Source of the DNA: Fontisubflavum oceani
Lineage (GTDB): Bacteria > Pseudomonadota > Alphaproteobacteria > Rhodobacterales > Rhodobacteraceae
DNA length: 64,000 nt
Reading direction: 5' to 3'
NCBI RefSeq assembly: GCF_030407165.1
Contig: NZ_CP129111.1
Coordinates: 1,054,001-1,118,000 of the forward strand
Both the position numbers and the translations under genes were made by a program. This document shows positions 52,967-62,491 of this stretch, piece after piece (positions within the stretch are counted from its first letter, which is position 1; every line of letters starts with the position of its first letter). Below the pieces are notes generated by a model, which was given only the letters and a program-made list of their open reading frames with translations, was not told the DNA's origin and made no database searches.

Positions 52967-53868
52967 TCAGAACAGCGCGAGAGCGAAAATCAGCGCGACC
53001 ATAAGCGCCCAGGTTCGCCAAAGTGCGGCGACGGCGGCGTCGATATCGGCGGGGCCGAGGCTGCGACGGCCGGCAGGGTTCATGAAGGGGAAGTCTTGGC
53101 GTTCTCTGTGATAGCTGCGGGGGCCGGAGAGGGCAATATTGAGAACGCCCGCCATCGCTGCTTCGGGCCAGCCGGCATTGGGGGAGCGATGCAGATGGGC
53201 CTCACGGCGGGCAATGCTCCAGGCGCGCGGCGCGCCATGGGCCAGCGCGATGAGCAAAGCGGTCAGGCGGGCGGGGACCCAGTTGAGGATATCGTCCAGG
53301 ATCGCAGCGGCCTTGCCGAACTCTTCATGGCGGGGGTGCGGTGGCCAATCATGCTGTCGGCGGTGTTGACGGTTTTGTAGATCAGAATGCCGGGCAGGCC
53401 GAGGGCCAGAAACCAAAACGCCGGGGCCACGACCCCATCGGAGAGGTTTTCGGCCGCACTTTCTATGGCGGCGCGGGCAATCTCGGACTCTGACATCTCA
53501 GCGGTGTCGCGGCCGACGATCATTGCGACGGAGCTGCGGCCTGAGGACAGACCATAGCGGAGGGCATCGGCGACCGCTTGGACATGTTGGACCAAGCTGC
53601 GCTGCGCCAGGAGGATTGCAGCGCCAAGCGCCGACCAAAGCCAGCCGAGCGGCAGGGCGGAAATGATCAGGCCGAGTGTGCCGGTTGCTGTCGCGAGTAT
53701 GGTGATCGTCAGCAGGCCTTTGAGTTGCCGATTGGGCCCCGTGTTGAAACGCGCATCGCACCACGCCACGGCACGGCCCATGAGGACAGCCGGGTGGGGC
53801 CAGCGGGACCAGAGCCAGCGGGGTTCGCCGAGTAGCGCGTCAAGGAGGAGGGCGAGGGTCAGGGTCAT
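52967..53868 (-). CDS. cobD: Adenosylcobinamide-phosphate synthase CbiB/CobD (one-base frameshift)
   Basis: An inner-membrane enzyme of cobalamin synthesis that attaches (R)-1-amino-2-propanol phosphate to adenosylcobyric acid. Recognisable parts are LLLDALLGEPRWLWSRWPHPAVLMGR, VGRDTAEMSESEIARAAIESAAENLSDGVVAPAFWFLALGLPG and YKTVNTADSMIGHRTP. After this the frame is wrong. Adding one C to the five-C run (G 53332-53336 on the plus strand) gives RHEEFGKAAAILDDILNWVPARLTALLIALA and 300 residues. The ATG overlaps the cobC stop (ATGA). Confidence 0.92.
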
Positions 53869-54857
53869 GGACGGTGGGTGACGCTCGGCTGCGCCATCGC
53901 CCCACCCGCCGTCCCGAGGGCGGTTTCGACGCGCGGCCAGTGGGTTGGGTTTGGCAGTCCGAGGCGGAGCCAGGTTTTGGAATAGGGGAAGATGCGGGAC
54001 CAGATTTGGTGTTGCGCAAGGTGGGTTTGCCAAACTGCGGCGTCGTTGGTTTCGTAGAGGCGGAAGAGCGGGGTTCCGCCAGTGAGTGCGGCGCCAGCTT
54101 GGTTCATGAGCTGGTCCAAACGGGCGGCGTCCTTGTTGAGGCGGTTTCGCGTGGTGTCGGCCCATGTCTTGTCGTTCAAGGCTTGGGTGCCGACGGTTAG
54201 CGCCGGGCCGGAGACAGGCCAGGGGCCGAGCATATCCGAGAGCTTTTGGAGTGTTTCGGGACGGGCGATGGTGAAACCAAGACGGAGACCGGCGAGACCC
54301 CAAAACTTGCCAAAGCTCTTGAGGATCACTGTGTTGGGTTCGGCTGCGCGGCGGATGAAGGAGTGCTCGGGCATCACATCGCAGAAGCTCTCGTCGATCA
54401 CTGTGAGATCGTGACCAGAGAGTTTGGCTTCGGTCCAGATCTTGCCATCAGGATTGTTGGGGTGGACGATAACCTCGGCCTTGCCTGTCGCCCCAATCTG
54501 CCACCCGGCAGCGCGAAAGGCGGCTTCATGCTCGTTATAGGTCGGACCCGGGATCGCGACGGTGCCAGGAGGTGCGAGATATGGCAGGCGGGCGATCAGC
54601 GCCGAGGCGCCTGGCGCGGCTAGAACACCGGCACCGTCAGGCACGCCCCAGAACCTGCGCGCTGCCGCCACGAGCGCGCCCATCGCGCCGGCGTCGGGCA
54701 AGGCGGTCCATGCATCGGCGGGAACATCGTCAACCGGGTAGGGCACCGGGTTGACCCCGGTGGACAGGTCGATCCAGTCCGCCCGGGTGCCGCCATAGCG
54801 GGATATAGCAGCATCAAGGCCGCCGCCATGGTCGCGCGGTGGGGTTGTGTCCGTCAT
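53865..54857 (-). CDS. cobC: Threonine-phosphate decarboxylase CobC (PLP aminotransferase fold)
   Basis: Supplies the aminopropanol phosphate linker used by CobD. The 330 residues show a class I/II aminotransferase fold: WIDLSTGVNPVPYP at the start (typical of CobC/CobD decarboxylases), the PGPTYNEHEAAFRAAGW turn, VHPNNPDGKIW, DESFCDVMPE, and the PLP-binding Lys in ILKSFGKFWGLAGLRLGF. The ATG lies 21 bases downstream of the glutathione transferase-like gene, so cotranscription is possible. Confidence 0.93.
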   Translation of the reverse strand: MTDTTPPRDHGGGLDAAISRYGGTRADWIDLSTGVNPVPYPVDDVPADAWTALPDAGAMGALVAAARRFWGVPDGAGVLAAPGASALIARLPYLAPPGTVAIPGPTYNEHEAAFRAAGWQIGATGKAEVIVHPNNPDGKIWTEAKLSGHDLTVIDESFCDVMPEHSFIRRAAEPNTVILKSFGKFWGLAGLRLGFTIARPETLQKLSDMLGPWPVSGPALTVGTQALNDKTWADTTRNRLNKDAARLDQLMNQAGAALTGGTPLFRLYETNDAAVWQTHLAQHQIWSRIFPYSKTWLRLGLPNPTHWPRVETALGTAGGAMAQPSVTHRP

Positions 54858-54878
54858 GCCCCGAGGGTTGGCCTATTT

Positions 54879-55868
54879 TCAGGCCGCCTGCAACGCCTCT
54901 CGCCCATGTGGCTCCATCCAATCGATCACCGGGTTGATTGGGATGATCCGGTGCGGATTGATGCTTTCGTGACTGTAATGATAATGCCGGACGATATGGT
55001 CGAAATGGATCGTGTCTGCGACGCCGGACCATTGGTAAAGCTCGCGCGTATAGGCCCAGATGTTTGGATAATCGATGAGCCGCCGCCGGTTGCATTTGAA
55101 ATGCAGGTGATAGACCAGATCGAACCGGACGAGCGTTGTGAAGAGCCGCCAATCGGCCTCGGTGATCTGCGCGCCGGTGAGGTAGCGGTTTTGCGATAGG
55201 AGGCCCTCGACCCAATCGAGCCCGTCAAACAGCGTCGTGACGGCTTTGTCATAGGCGGATTGGCTGGTGGCGAAGCCGGATTTGTAGACGCCATTGTTGA
55301 TGTCGGAATAGATGCGGACGTTGACCTCGTCGATCGTACCCCGCAGCGGGTCCGGATAGAAATCTTGAGTATCGCCGGTGATGTCGTTGAAGGCGCTGTT
55401 GAACATCCGAATGATCTCGGAGCTTTCATTGGAGACAATCTGATCCGTCTCGGTGTCCCATAGGACGGGTACTGTCACACGTGTGGTCACATTGGGATCG
55501 GCGCGTTGGTAGATCTCCCGCATGAAGGCGGAGCCGAAGAGGGCATCTCCGGTCGCGCCATCGAAATCCTGCGCGAAGGTCCAGCCTTCGGAGAGCATAT
55601 CGGGATGTACGACAGAAACACCGATATGCGGTTCCAGCCTCTTCAGACTGCGGAAAATCAACGTGCGATTGGCCCAGGGGCAGGCATGAGAGATGTAGAG
55701 ATGATAGCGTCCGCTCTCCGCCTTGAACCCGGCCTTGCCGCTTGGCCCGGCGCTTCCATCTGCGGTGACCCAATTTCGAAATGATGCCTCTTGCCGTTTG
55801 AAGGCGCCACCGGAGGATTTGGTGTCATACCATGTGTCCTGCCACTGACCGTCGACCAACAAACCCAT
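54879..55868 (-). CDS. Glutathionyl-hydroquinone reductase-like glutathione transferase (Xi class, YqjG/ECM4)
   Basis: Reduces glutathionyl-hydroquinones to hydroquinones. The 329 residues show the Xi-class layout: long N-terminal extension (GGAFKRQEASFRNWV), catalytic Cys in YHLYISHACPWANRTLIFR, LWDTETDQIVSNESSEIIRMFN, and the C-terminal helical domain with GAQITEADWRLFTTLVRFDLVYHLHFKCNRRRL. The ATG at 55868, preceded by AAGGAG, is chosen over an upstream in-frame start at 55964. The 200 bases between its start and the divergent gene at 56071 contain no identifiable feature. Confidence 0.93.
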   Translation of the reverse strand: MGLLVDGQWQDTWYDTKSSGGAFKRQEASFRNWVTADGSAGPSGKAGFKAESGRYHLYISHACPWANRTLIFRSLKRLEPHIGVSVVHPDMLSEGWTFAQDFDGATGDALFGSAFMREIYQRADPNVTTRVTVPVLWDTETDQIVSNESSEIIRMFNSAFNDITGDTQDFYPDPLRGTIDEVNVRIYSDINNGVYKSGFATSQSAYDKAVTTLFDGLDWVEGLLSQNRYLTGAQITEADWRLFTTLVRFDLVYHLHFKCNRRRLIDYPNIWAYTRELYQWSGVADTIHFDHIVRHYHYSHESINPHRIIPINPVIDWMEPHGREALQAA

Positions 55869-56070
55869 CCCGATCTCCTTCCCGTTTGCTTGACAATGGA
55901 GGTAGCGCGCGGGGTTTGTGCAGGAAACAGAGACAAGCGCAGAGGGATATCCGCATTGGCGCACAACTCAACTGTGGCGCTCACGCGACGATCACGCACA
56001 TGTCTAGAGGAAACCGTTGACCTGCCAAGAGGTTACGGCATGTTAACCTTGCTAGGGATAAGGTGCTGCC

Positions 56071-56418
56071 ATGACCGATTTTCTGCCGAAAGAAGTGCTC
56101 GACGGTTTGAACGCTGCGCGCAAACGCGACCTGAAACGGCGCAGCCATCGCCGCGTGCATGTGGGCGAAGAGGTTTATCCGATTCTCGAATATGCAGAGG
56201 AAGGCTTTGCGGTAGATGCAGAGAACGCGCCTCGCCTGCGCGGATTGGTGGATATCTATGACGGGCCCCGGCATCTCTATCAGGCCTTGATCGTCGCCTC
56301 GGCCAAAGAGGGTGATTTGATGCGCTATGAATATAAGCGCAACACGCCGGCCGCCGATCACGCGCCAGTGGATTTTGAGCAGCCTGTGACAAAGGTGGCG
56401 GGTTTGCTGACCCGCTGA
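56071..56418 (+). CDS. Small conserved-looking protein, possibly PilZ-like
   Basis: A 115-residue soluble protein. The basic start NAARKRDLKRRSHRRVHVGEEVYPILEYAEEGFAVDAENAPRLRGLVDIYDGPRHLYQALIV, seen in short motifs, places an arginine-rich patch before beta strands, loosely resembling the RxxxR plus D/NxSxxG arrangement of c-di-GMP-binding PilZ domains. The second motif is not convincing. The end includes GDLMRYEYKRNTP. I make no functional claim. The ATG at 56071 has AAGG upstream. 175 bases separate it from dgcN. Confidence 0.65.
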   Translation: MTDFLPKEVLDGLNAARKRDLKRRSHRRVHVGEEVYPILEYAEEGFAVDAENAPRLRGLVDIYDGPRHLYQALIVASAKEGDLMRYEYKRNTPAADHAPVDFEQPVTKVAGLLTR

Positions 56419-56593
56419 TGCGATTCGGAAATCTTGACGGCTCAGGGGGATTCCACGCGATTTTTTGGCGTGGATGACCGTTCTGCCGAGAGATTCTCCA
56501 TCAGAGATGCCATCACGCCCGCGAATCTGCAAAGCAATCCCCATGCCTTCCGCGTAGCTTTCTGCAACATTTGCCCCGCAGGAGACCCATTCA

Positions 56594-57595
56594 ATGATTC
56601 AGACCCCCTATCTGCTTTTTCTCGGCGATGCGCCGGATCAACTGGCCGCGAAGGTTGCGCAAGGGATACGCGATTGGCGGCCCGGCAACTGCGTCGGGCA
56701 GATCAGGATGGAGGGGTGCAAGGCCGATGTGGGCTTGCCGGATATGACCCTGGCCGAAGCGAAAGCCGCGGGTGCCAAGACGCTTGTGATTGGGGTGGCG
56801 AACCGGGGCGGGGTGATCTCGGCAGCGTGGAAAAAGGTGCTGGTGATGGCGCTGGAGGAGGGGTTCGATCTGGCCTCCGGCTTGCACAACCTGCTGCGGG
56901 ATGAGCCTGATCTGGCGGCGGTCGCTGAGGCCACGGGTCAGGCGCTGCATGATGTGCGGGTGCCGGAAGTCGAGTTCCCAATCGCGAATGGTGTTAAGCG
57001 GAGCGGCAGGCGCTGCCTCGCCGTGGGCACCGATTGCTCGGTTGGGAAGATGTATACCGGTCTCGCAATGGATGCGGAGATGAAGGCGCGCGGGCTGAAA
57101 TCGAACTTCCGCCCGACCGGCCAGACCGGGATTTTGATCACCGGTAACGGCATTCCGCTTGATGCGGTTGTGGCTGATTTCATGGCCGGGTCGGTGGAAT
57201 GGTTGACGCTCGACAATGACGAGGACCATTGGGACCATATCGAGGGGCAGGGCAGCCTGTTCCATGTCTCCTATTCCGGCGTGACCATGGCGCTGATCCA
57301 TGGCGGGCAACCGGATGCGCTGATCCTCAGTCATGAGCCGACCCGTGCGCATATGCGCGGCCTTCCCACCTATGATCTGCCGAGTCTTGAGGCTCTGCGC
57401 GACACCGCCCTGCCGCTCGCGCGGATCGCAAACCCGGCCTGTGAGGTGGTTGGCATCTCGATCAACACGGCGGCGATGAGCGAAGATGAAGCGATGGCCT
57501 ATCTGGCCGAGGTAGAGAAACGCATGGGCCTGCCGACAGTGGATCCGTTCCGGCAAGGCGCTGGCCGGTTGGTCGACGCGCTGGCCGCCCTGTGA
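56594..57595 (+). CDS. dgcN: D-glutamate N-acetyltransferase DgcN (DUF1611 family)
   Basis: DgcN of the marine D-glutamate pathway acetylates D-glutamate with acetyl-CoA. The 333 residues are typical: RPGNCVGQIRMEGCKADVGLPDMTLAEA at the N-terminus, GVANRGGVISAAWKKVL, and the P-loop-like CLAVGTDCSVGKMYT near residue 143. NFRPTGQTGILITGNGIPLDAVVADFM and GSLFHVSYSGVTMALIHGGQPDALILSHEP follow. AGGAG lies upstream of the ATG. Its stop overlaps the dgcA start (GTGA), and the D-amino acid transaminase follows. Confidence 0.9.
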   Translation: MIQTPYLLFLGDAPDQLAAKVAQGIRDWRPGNCVGQIRMEGCKADVGLPDMTLAEAKAAGAKTLVIGVANRGGVISAAWKKVLVMALEEGFDLASGLHNLLRDEPDLAAVAEATGQALHDVRVPEVEFPIANGVKRSGRRCLAVGTDCSVGKMYTGLAMDAEMKARGLKSNFRPTGQTGILITGNGIPLDAVVADFMAGSVEWLTLDNDEDHWDHIEGQGSLFHVSYSGVTMALIHGGQPDALILSHEPTRAHMRGLPTYDLPSLEALRDTALPLARIANPACEVVGISINTAAMSEDEAMAYLAEVEKRMGLPTVDPFRQGAGRLVDALAAL

Positions 57596-58554
57596 TCTCG
57601 GTCACGCCAGAGAGCTTTCGCCTGGCGGAGGTGTTCACCATCGCCCGAGGATCGCGGACCGAGGCGAAGGTGTTGACCATCCGGGTGATCCGCGATGGTG
57701 TCGTGGGGCTTGGCGAATGCGTGCCTTATGCCCGCTATGATGAGACGCTCGAAAGCGTGACGGCGGAGATCGAAAGCTTGCCACCGGATATCTCGCGCCA
57801 GGATTTGCAGGACGCCCTGCCGCCCGGCGCGGCGCGGAATGCGGTGGATTGTGCGCTTTGGGATTGGCAGGCGAAACAGACCGGTGTGCCGGTCTGGCAA
57901 TTGGCCGGGCTGCCGCACCCGAAGCCCGAAATCACGGCCTTCACCTTGTCGCTCGACACCCCGGAGAATATGCGGGCCGCCGCCGCAAAGCACGCGTCTC
58001 GCCCGCTTCTGAAGATCAAGCTGGGCACGCCGGAAGACATGCCACGCTTGGAAGCCGTGCGCGCGGGTGCGCCAAAATCGCGGATCATCGTCGATGCCAA
58101 TGAGGGTTGGAGCGCTGAGGTTTACACTGATCTTGCCCCGCATCTCTTGCGTCTTGGGGTCGAGATGGTGGAGCAGCCACTGCCAGCGGGTGCGGATGAT
58201 CTCTTGGCCGAGATTGAGCGCCCCTTGCCGGTTTGCGCCGATGAAAGCTGCCATGATCGGGCCAGCTTGCCCGGGCTGACCGGCAAATACGATATGGTGA
58301 ACATCAAACTTGATAAGACCGGCGGGTTGACTGAGGCGCTTGCCTTGCGCGCGGCGGCCTTGGCTGAAGGCTACGATGTCATGGTCGGCTGCATGGTCGG
58401 ATCATCGCTTGCGATGGCACCCGCTGTGTTGCTGGCTCAGGGCGTGGCCATCACTGATCTTGACGGGCCGCTGCTTCTGGCCGAAGACCGGGACACCCCG
58501 TTGAATTTTGACGCCTCCGGCGTTCACCCTGCCCTACCCGATCTTTGGGGCTGA
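57592..58554 (+). CDS. dgcA: N-acetyl-D-glutamate racemase DgcA (enolase superfamily, dipeptide epimerase-like)
   Basis: An enolase-superfamily epimerase that converts N-acetyl-D-glutamate to the L form. The 320 residues show the muconate-lactonizing/dipeptide-epimerase active site: KIKLGTPEDMPRL (Lys-x-Lys), metal ligands Asp in IVDANEGW, Glu in EMVEQPLP and Asp in CADESC, and the opposing Lys in VNIKLDKTGGL. The GTG start at 57592 overlaps the dgcN stop. DgcA, DgcN and a D-amino acid transaminase in one operon give a route from D-amino acids to acetyl-L-glutamate. Confidence 0.9.
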   Translation: MISVTPESFRLAEVFTIARGSRTEAKVLTIRVIRDGVVGLGECVPYARYDETLESVTAEIESLPPDISRQDLQDALPPGAARNAVDCALWDWQAKQTGVPVWQLAGLPHPKPEITAFTLSLDTPENMRAAAAKHASRPLLKIKLGTPEDMPRLEAVRAGAPKSRIIVDANEGWSAEVYTDLAPHLLRLGVEMVEQPLPAGADDLLAEIERPLPVCADESCHDRASLPGLTGKYDMVNIKLDKTGGLTEALALRAAALAEGYDVMVGCMVGSSLAMAPAVLLAQGVAITDLDGPLLLAEDRDTPLNFDASGVHPALPDLWG

Positions 58555-58567
58555 AAGGATCAGACCG

Positions 58568-59428
58568 ATGACTCGCATCGTTTATGTGAATGGCGATTAT
58601 CTGCCGGAAACCGAGGCCAAAATCTCGATCTTCGACCGCGGCTTCTTGTTTGCCGATGGGGTTTATGAAGTGACCTCGGTCCTGGATGGCAAGCTGATTG
58701 ATTTCGCAGGCCATGCTACGCGGCTCGAGCGGTCGCTCAATGAGCTTGAGATGCAGACGCCGGTGACGATGGACGCGCTTCTGGAGATTCACCGCGAATT
58801 GGTCGCGCGGAACGAGATCACTGACGGGCTTGTCTATCTGCAGATCACTCGCGGTGCAGCGGCGGATCGGGACTTTGCGTATCCGGCCGAGGATACCCCT
58901 TCGACGATTGTGCTGTTCACCCAGAACAAACCTGGCCTCGCGGAAAGCCCGGCGGCGAAGACGGGGATCAAGGTGATCTCGATCGAAGACCAACGGTGGG
59001 GGCGCCGCGATATCAAAACCGTGCAACTGCTCTACCCGTCGATGGGCAAAATGATGGCCAAGGCGGCGGGGGCGGATGATGCCTGGATGGTTGAGGATGG
59101 CGCAGTGACCGAGGGCACCTCCAACAATGCGTATATCGTCAAGGGCAACACCATCATTACCCGGCATCTGGGCAATGAGATTTTGCATGGAATCACACGC
59201 GCAGCGGTTTTGCGCTTTGCGCGAGAAGCACAGATGAAGGTCGAGGAACGCGCCTTTACCATGGATGAAGCGAAAGCCGCGGACGAAGCCTTTGTGACCT
59301 CGGCCTCGACTTTCGTTATGCCGGTTGTTGAGATCGACGGGCAAGCTGTTGGCACCGGCGTGCCAGGGAATGTGGCCTCCCGGCTCCGCGAGATTTATCT
59401 CGACGAAAGCCGGAAAGCCGCGATCTGA
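58568..59428 (+). CDS. dat: D-amino acid transaminase (class IV PLP)
   Basis: Transfers amino groups between D-amino acids and 2-oxo acids, forming D-glutamate from 2-oxoglutarate. The 286 residues match class IV: VYVNGDYLPETEAKISIFDRGFLFADGVYEV at the start, PLP Lys in RRDIKTVQLLYPSM, and EGTSNNAYIV plus TRHLGNEILHGITRAAVL at the cofactor site. The ATG at 58568 has AAGGA upstream; the in-frame codons before it overlap dgcA. It converges with the RTX gene. Confidence 0.92.
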   Translation: MTRIVYVNGDYLPETEAKISIFDRGFLFADGVYEVTSVLDGKLIDFAGHATRLERSLNELEMQTPVTMDALLEIHRELVARNEITDGLVYLQITRGAAADRDFAYPAEDTPSTIVLFTQNKPGLAESPAAKTGIKVISIEDQRWGRRDIKTVQLLYPSMGKMMAKAAGADDAWMVEDGAVTEGTSNNAYIVKGNTIITRHLGNEILHGITRAAVLRFAREAQMKVEERAFTMDEAKAADEAFVTSASTFVMPVVEIDGQAVGTGVPGNVASRLREIYLDESRKAAI

Positions 59429-59434
59429 CCTGTC

Positions 59435-60529
59435 TTATGGAACGGTCGTGATCATCAAGTTTGCGTTGATTGTATCGGCGGTTGTCAGCCCTGTCAGGCG
59501 TGCGACAACGACGCTCACACCGTCCGGCGTGTTCAGTAATACCTCCAATTCGCCAGCTCCATCCTGATAGCTGAGATTTGAGGGGCCCATCGCATTGATT
59601 GAGCTTGGCAAGACCGCGTCGATGATGAGCTCGTCTCCCAGGGTCTCATAGTCGGTGATCGTGACATCACTGGTGCCATCGACATGAGCGACGCGGAAAT
59701 CATCCTCACCTGCGCCGCCAGTCAGCACATCGCCATTGTCGGCAACGAGGGTGTCATCGCCTTCACCGCCACTCAGCGAGTCTGAGGTCGTGGTCAAGCT
59801 ACCGGCATCGTCCCGTGCGTCCAGGATATCATTGCCGTCGCCACCGAAGAGTGTGTCATTCCCAAAGAAATCGAAGACCAAATCACCCCCTTCACCACCT
59901 CGCAGCAGATCATTGCCGAATCCACCATCTATTGTGTCATTGCCGATGCCGCCATTGAGACTGTCGTCGCCGGTACCCGCAAATAGGTCATCATTACCGT
60001 CGCCGCCGCTGAGTATGTCATTCCCGGAAGAACCGAACAGGCGGTCGTCGCCGTCATTCCCCGAAAGAGAATCGTTGCCCTCTTCCCCAAAGAGACCGTC
60101 GTTCCCGGCACCGCCAACCAACGTATCCGCGCCGAGATCTCCGGCCAGTTGGTCGTCACCTAGCCCGCCGCGGATGCTGTCATTGCCGCGCTCGCCATTC
60201 AGGTAGTCGTCACCCTCGCCGCCAAACAACGCATCATTGCCAAAGGCGCCATCAATGGTGTCGTTTCCATCCCCTCCATGGAGTGAATCTGCTTCGCCCG
60301 AGCCGGTGATAATGTCGTCACCTTCGAGCCCAAAAACTGTGTTCTGATCCAAGGTGGCTTGCAAAAGATCGTCCTCGGGCGTGCCAAGAACGGTCCCGTC
60401 TGCGACGGGCGGTTCCTCGACGGTCGGGTCTTCCGCACCGTCATTCGACGAATCATCGTCATCATTTATCAGTGCGGTAAGTGCGACCCCTCCCAGAAGG
60501 AGAGCAAGAATTGAAACTCCACTAAGCAT
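59435..60529 (-). CDS. RTX calcium-binding repeat protein with N-terminal membrane anchor
   Basis: A 364-residue acidic protein. An N-terminal hydrophobic segment (MLSGVSILALLLGGVALTALI) is followed by an Asp-rich linker and about 17 RTX nonapeptides of the GGxGxDxL type (GGEGDDYLNG, GGLGDDQLAG, GGDGNDILDAR and similar) across residues 65-275, which fold into a Ca2+-bound beta-roll. The end (ITDYETLGDELIIDAV and a beta-rich tail) resembles RTX C-termini. No enzymatic domain is present. The N-terminal anchor is unusual for a type I secretion substrate. The DNA repeats are purely coding. Confidence 0.85.
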   Translation of the reverse strand: MLSGVSILALLLGGVALTALINDDDDSSNDGAEDPTVEEPPVADGTVLGTPEDDLLQATLDQNTVFGLEGDDIITGSGEADSLHGGDGNDTIDGAFGNDALFGGEGDDYLNGERGNDSIRGGLGDDQLAGDLGADTLVGGAGNDGLFGEEGNDSLSGNDGDDRLFGSSGNDILSGGDGNDDLFAGTGDDSLNGGIGNDTIDGGFGNDLLRGGEGGDLVFDFFGNDTLFGGDGNDILDARDDAGSLTTTSDSLSGGEGDDTLVADNGDVLTGGAGEDDFRVAHVDGTSDVTITDYETLGDELIIDAVLPSSINAMGPSNLSYQDGAGELEVLLNTPDGVSVVVARLTGLTTADTINANLMITTVP

Positions 60530-60696
60530 TTTTAAGCCCCCAAGGTGTTAATACTCCAAGCCAATATGAAGGAGCTCTATGCTATTGAAAACTGGACAAA
60601 TTGATCGGATTTCTCCTATTAATCAACTGTTTCGAGGACAATAATATCGCGCGGCGCGGACCGTCCAAGAACTCGAAACGATCGCCGCGTCTTTTT

Positions 60697-61152
60697 TCAA
60701 TTCTCTTTCAAAAGAGACGAATCATACGCGACCAATTCAACCGTATTGCCTTCAGGATCTTCTGTGAAAATCCCGCGCCAGCCGATCCACTCAAAATACT
60801 CGACCCGATAGGGCAGGCCTTGCTCGTCATACCAGGCCATGACGGCCTCCTGCTCAGCATAGGGCAGGCTGAGCGCGATATGGTGGAGAGAAGAACGCGC
60901 GCCGGTTTCTGGTGCCTCGGGACCGGCAGGGTGGAGGCCCGGGCGTGCATTATAGCCTTTGTCGAATAGGGCAAGGACCGAGGTGTGGCCGCCAAACCCT
61001 TCGGCGATGCGAAAAAACACGATGCCGGATGTGGCATTGCCTGTCATGCGTTCAAGCCCGAGCGTCTCTTCATAGAACGCGACCATCGGCCCCAAGTCGT
61101 TGCAGCGAATGGCGATCTCGCCGAGCGCGCGGATTTTGAAGTTCCGGCTCAT
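60697..61152 (-). CDS. Glyoxalase/dioxygenase-superfamily (VOC) protein
   Basis: A 151-residue VOC-fold metal enzyme or binding protein with two beta-alpha-beta-beta-beta modules: LGEIAIRCNDLGPMVAFYEETLGLERM and then SLHHIALSLPYAEQEAVMAWYDEQGLP, ending EWIGWRGIFTEDPEGNTVELVAYD. Candidate metal ligands are the His of LHHIAL and the final Glu. The substrate is unknown. The ATG at 61152 overlaps the stop of the transglycosylase gene (ATGA). Upstream of the RTX start, bases 60530-60696 hold no evident feature. Confidence 0.87.
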   Translation of the reverse strand: MSRNFKIRALGEIAIRCNDLGPMVAFYEETLGLERMTGNATSGIVFFRIAEGFGGHTSVLALFDKGYNARPGLHPAGPEAPETGARSSLHHIALSLPYAEQEAVMAWYDEQGLPYRVEYFEWIGWRGIFTEDPEGNTVELVAYDSSLLKEN

Positions 61153-62491
61153 CTGAGACGGTCCAAGATCCGAAGCGATGCGTAACCATCCGGTGTCTGG
61201 CCGATGGAGGCTTGATAACGGCGCACCGCATCGATGGTTTCTGGGCCGACAATCCCATCGATCCCATTGGTCGAGAAACCGGCCCGGGTCAGGCGACGTT
61301 GAAGTTCTTCGCGTTCGTCTCGCGTCAGGGCGCGATCTCCGCGCGGCCAGGTTCCGCGGAAACTGGTGCCGCCGGTGATCCGATCCGAGAGGTGACCAAC
61401 GGCGATCACATAGGCATCGGCAGGATTGTAGCGTTCGATCACGTGGAAATTGTCGAAAATCACCAAAGCCACGCCTTGCGATCCGGCGGGCAAGAGGATC
61501 GAAGATCGGCCATGGTTGGGGATACGGCTGCCGTCGGTGAGGCGAACCCCCATGGAGTTCCAATGGCTTACATTGCGTTTGATGCGTTCGCCGGTTTGCG
61601 CATAGTCGAAACCGGTCGGCAGCATCACTTCCATGCCCCAAGGCTGACCATAGGTCCAACCAAAGCTGCGCAGGTAGTTGGCGGTGGAGGCCAGCGCATC
61701 GGCGGGATTGTCAGACCAAATATCACGGCGACCGTCGCCGGTGATGTCGACGGCGTGTTGCAGATAGCTGTTGGGCATGAACTGGGTATGGCCCATCGCA
61801 CCGGCCCAAGAGCCGGTCATCTGGTCGGGTTGCACTTCGCCGGATTGCAGAATGCGGAGCGCGTCGAGCAGTTGCGCCTCGAAAAATCCTGCCGCCGGCC
61901 CTCATAGGCTAGCGTGGCCATCGCTTCTATGATGTTGATATCACCGCGAATATTGCCATAGGCGCTCTCCAACCCCCAGATCGCGGCGACCACTTCGGCC
62001 TCGACGCGATAGGTCTGTTCCACCTGCTGTAAGACACGTTGATGGGTGCTGACTGCACTCCGACCATTGCGAACCCGCGTGTCAGAGACAGCGGTGTCGA
62101 GATAGTCCCACAGCGTGCGGTTGAATTCGGATTGGTTGCGGTCCCGGTTGATGACGGTTTCGTTCAACTGCACACCGCGAAAGGCGCGGTCGAGGGTGTT
62201 TTGCGAGATGCCTGCTGCGCGCGCTCGGGTCTGAAACCTTTGAATCCATTGGCGAAAACTGGCGTCGTTTGCGCTCGATTGGGTCAGTGACACGGTCTGG
62301 GCTGGAGGGGTGACGCCGCGCGCAATCGGGCGGAGTGAACTGCGGATCGCCAGGTCGGTTTGCTGCGTCGAGACGGTGACCGATGGCACTGGGCGCGGTA
62401 GAGGTCGAAGCGATGCATCCGGTGGCAAGGCCAGGGAAGCCGTTGAAAATAAGCCGAAAAATATGCCGAAACCGGCCAGAACGCCCCGCAT
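61149..62491 (-). CDS. Lytic murein transglycosylase, MltB type, second copy (one-base frameshift)
   Basis: A paralogue of the enzyme at 51731-52906. The first frame has a signal peptide (MRGVLAGFGIFFGLFSTASLA), RFQTRARAAGISQNTLDRAF and the catalytic Glu in AAIWGLESAYGNIRGDINIIEAMATLAYEGRRQDF. It then becomes nonsense. The second frame continues with VQPDQMTGSWAGAMGHTQFMPNSYL, ADALASTANYLRSFGWTYGQPWGMEV, and a C-terminal peptidoglycan-binding repeat (LQRRLTRAGFSTNGIDGIVG). Adding one T to the five-T run (A 61882-61886 on the plus strand) gives FFEAQLLDALRILQSGEVQPDQ, 447 residues. Confidence 0.92.

Noticed and set aside
59700..60480. Regularly repeated DNA that might suggest a CRISPR or tandem array
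   Set aside because: The repeats translate exactly into RTX nonapeptides. There are no constant repeats with unique spacers and no cas genes.
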